Of a stretch of 13,333 nt of DNA, positions 13,330 to 13,333 are shown in pieces. A program made the translations under genes and the position numbers. How positions within the stretch are numbered: the stretch's first letter is position 1; each line of letters opens with the position of its first letter. Location of the stretch: NCBI GenBank assembly GCA_934754415.1, contig CAKVIS010000044.1:1-13333 (forward strand). The letters are read 5' to 3'. This DNA is from an uncultured Bulleidia sp. GTDB taxonomy: Bacteria; Bacillota_I; Bacilli_A; Erysipelotrichales; Erysipelotrichaceae. Under the pieces are notes generated by a model. It was not told the origin of the DNA. It saw only the letters and a list, made by a program, of their open reading frames with translations, and ran no database searches.

Positions 13330-13333
13330 ATGA
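13330..13333 (+). CDS. Start of IS1595-like transposase (partial)
   Basis: The ATG at 13330 lines up with the transposase start at 3228 by shared upstream sequence (CAAGGAGATGAC) and by equal distance from the IS end. The rest lies beyond the window. Confidence 0.5.

Larger units (their letters stand above)
13223..13333 (+). mobile_element. Left end of a second IS1595-like element, cut by the window edge
   Basis: GGCTATATTAGCAAAACGG followed by TGAA repeats exactly the end of the element at 3120. A palindrome (13254-13281) and CAAGGAGATGAC lie in the same order and spacing, and the presumed transposase ATG is at 13330. Only four bases of the gene are in the window. Its better-kept palindrome suggests this copy is younger or intact. 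Confidence 0.8.

Overview
The window looks like a stretch of a low-GC Firmicute chromosome, probably a gut-type Clostridia or Erysipelotrichia relative. This is an inference from A+T-rich DNA, strong AGGAGG-type ribosome sites and the protein families present; no rRNA or single-species marker is here. No tRNA, rRNA, CRISPR array or phage structural gene was seen.

Left part (1-4064) is shaped by insertion sequences. A decayed IS1595-type element on the minus strand (about 87-1098, with near-matching inverted ends) sits just behind a Crp/Fnr-like regulator gene (minus). That gene is divergent from a MATE efflux pump gene (plus). The 64 bp between their start codons hold a CRP-consensus-like palindrome that overlaps the likely promoters of both. 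The 3' end of the MATE gene is formed by the end of a second, different IS1595-like element (3120 to about 4064), whose transposase has a nonsense codon and an apparent internal deletion.

Middle part (4132-10492) carries ordinary accessory metabolism: a YitT-family membrane protein, a putative serine esterase, a strong convergent terminator, then on the minus strand a GH13 oligo-1,6-glucosidase/AraC regulator pair with a 4-base overlap. Divergent from these is a plus-strand set: an NAD(P)H:FMN-type oxidoreductase, a secreted-then-membrane protein of unknown function, and a 54-residue two-helix membrane protein. A terminator at 10760-10795 lies downstream, followed by about 230 bp without a convincing gene.

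Right part (11030-13111) has a DIP1984-like coiled-coil protein (minus), divergent from a compact four-gene plus-strand unit: a membrane protein with a DERQ motif, a 64-residue XRE-type regulator, a CxxC zinc-ribbon protein and an ABM-type monooxygenase. A clear TTGACA/TATACT promoter is followed by a perfect 22-bp palindrome, the probable operator of the small regulator. The window ends inside a new copy of the same IS end seen at 3120, in the same orientation and cut off at its transposase start codon. About 9-10 kb is therefore bracketed by two directly repeated IS1595-like elements.

I did not find a clearly new defence or biosynthetic system. The most notable signals are the IS-supplied stop of the MATE gene, the palindromes upstream of each transposase, the Crp-MATE operator, the 22-bp operator of the small membrane-protein/HTH unit, and the unstudied 307-residue membrane protein with its small companion.
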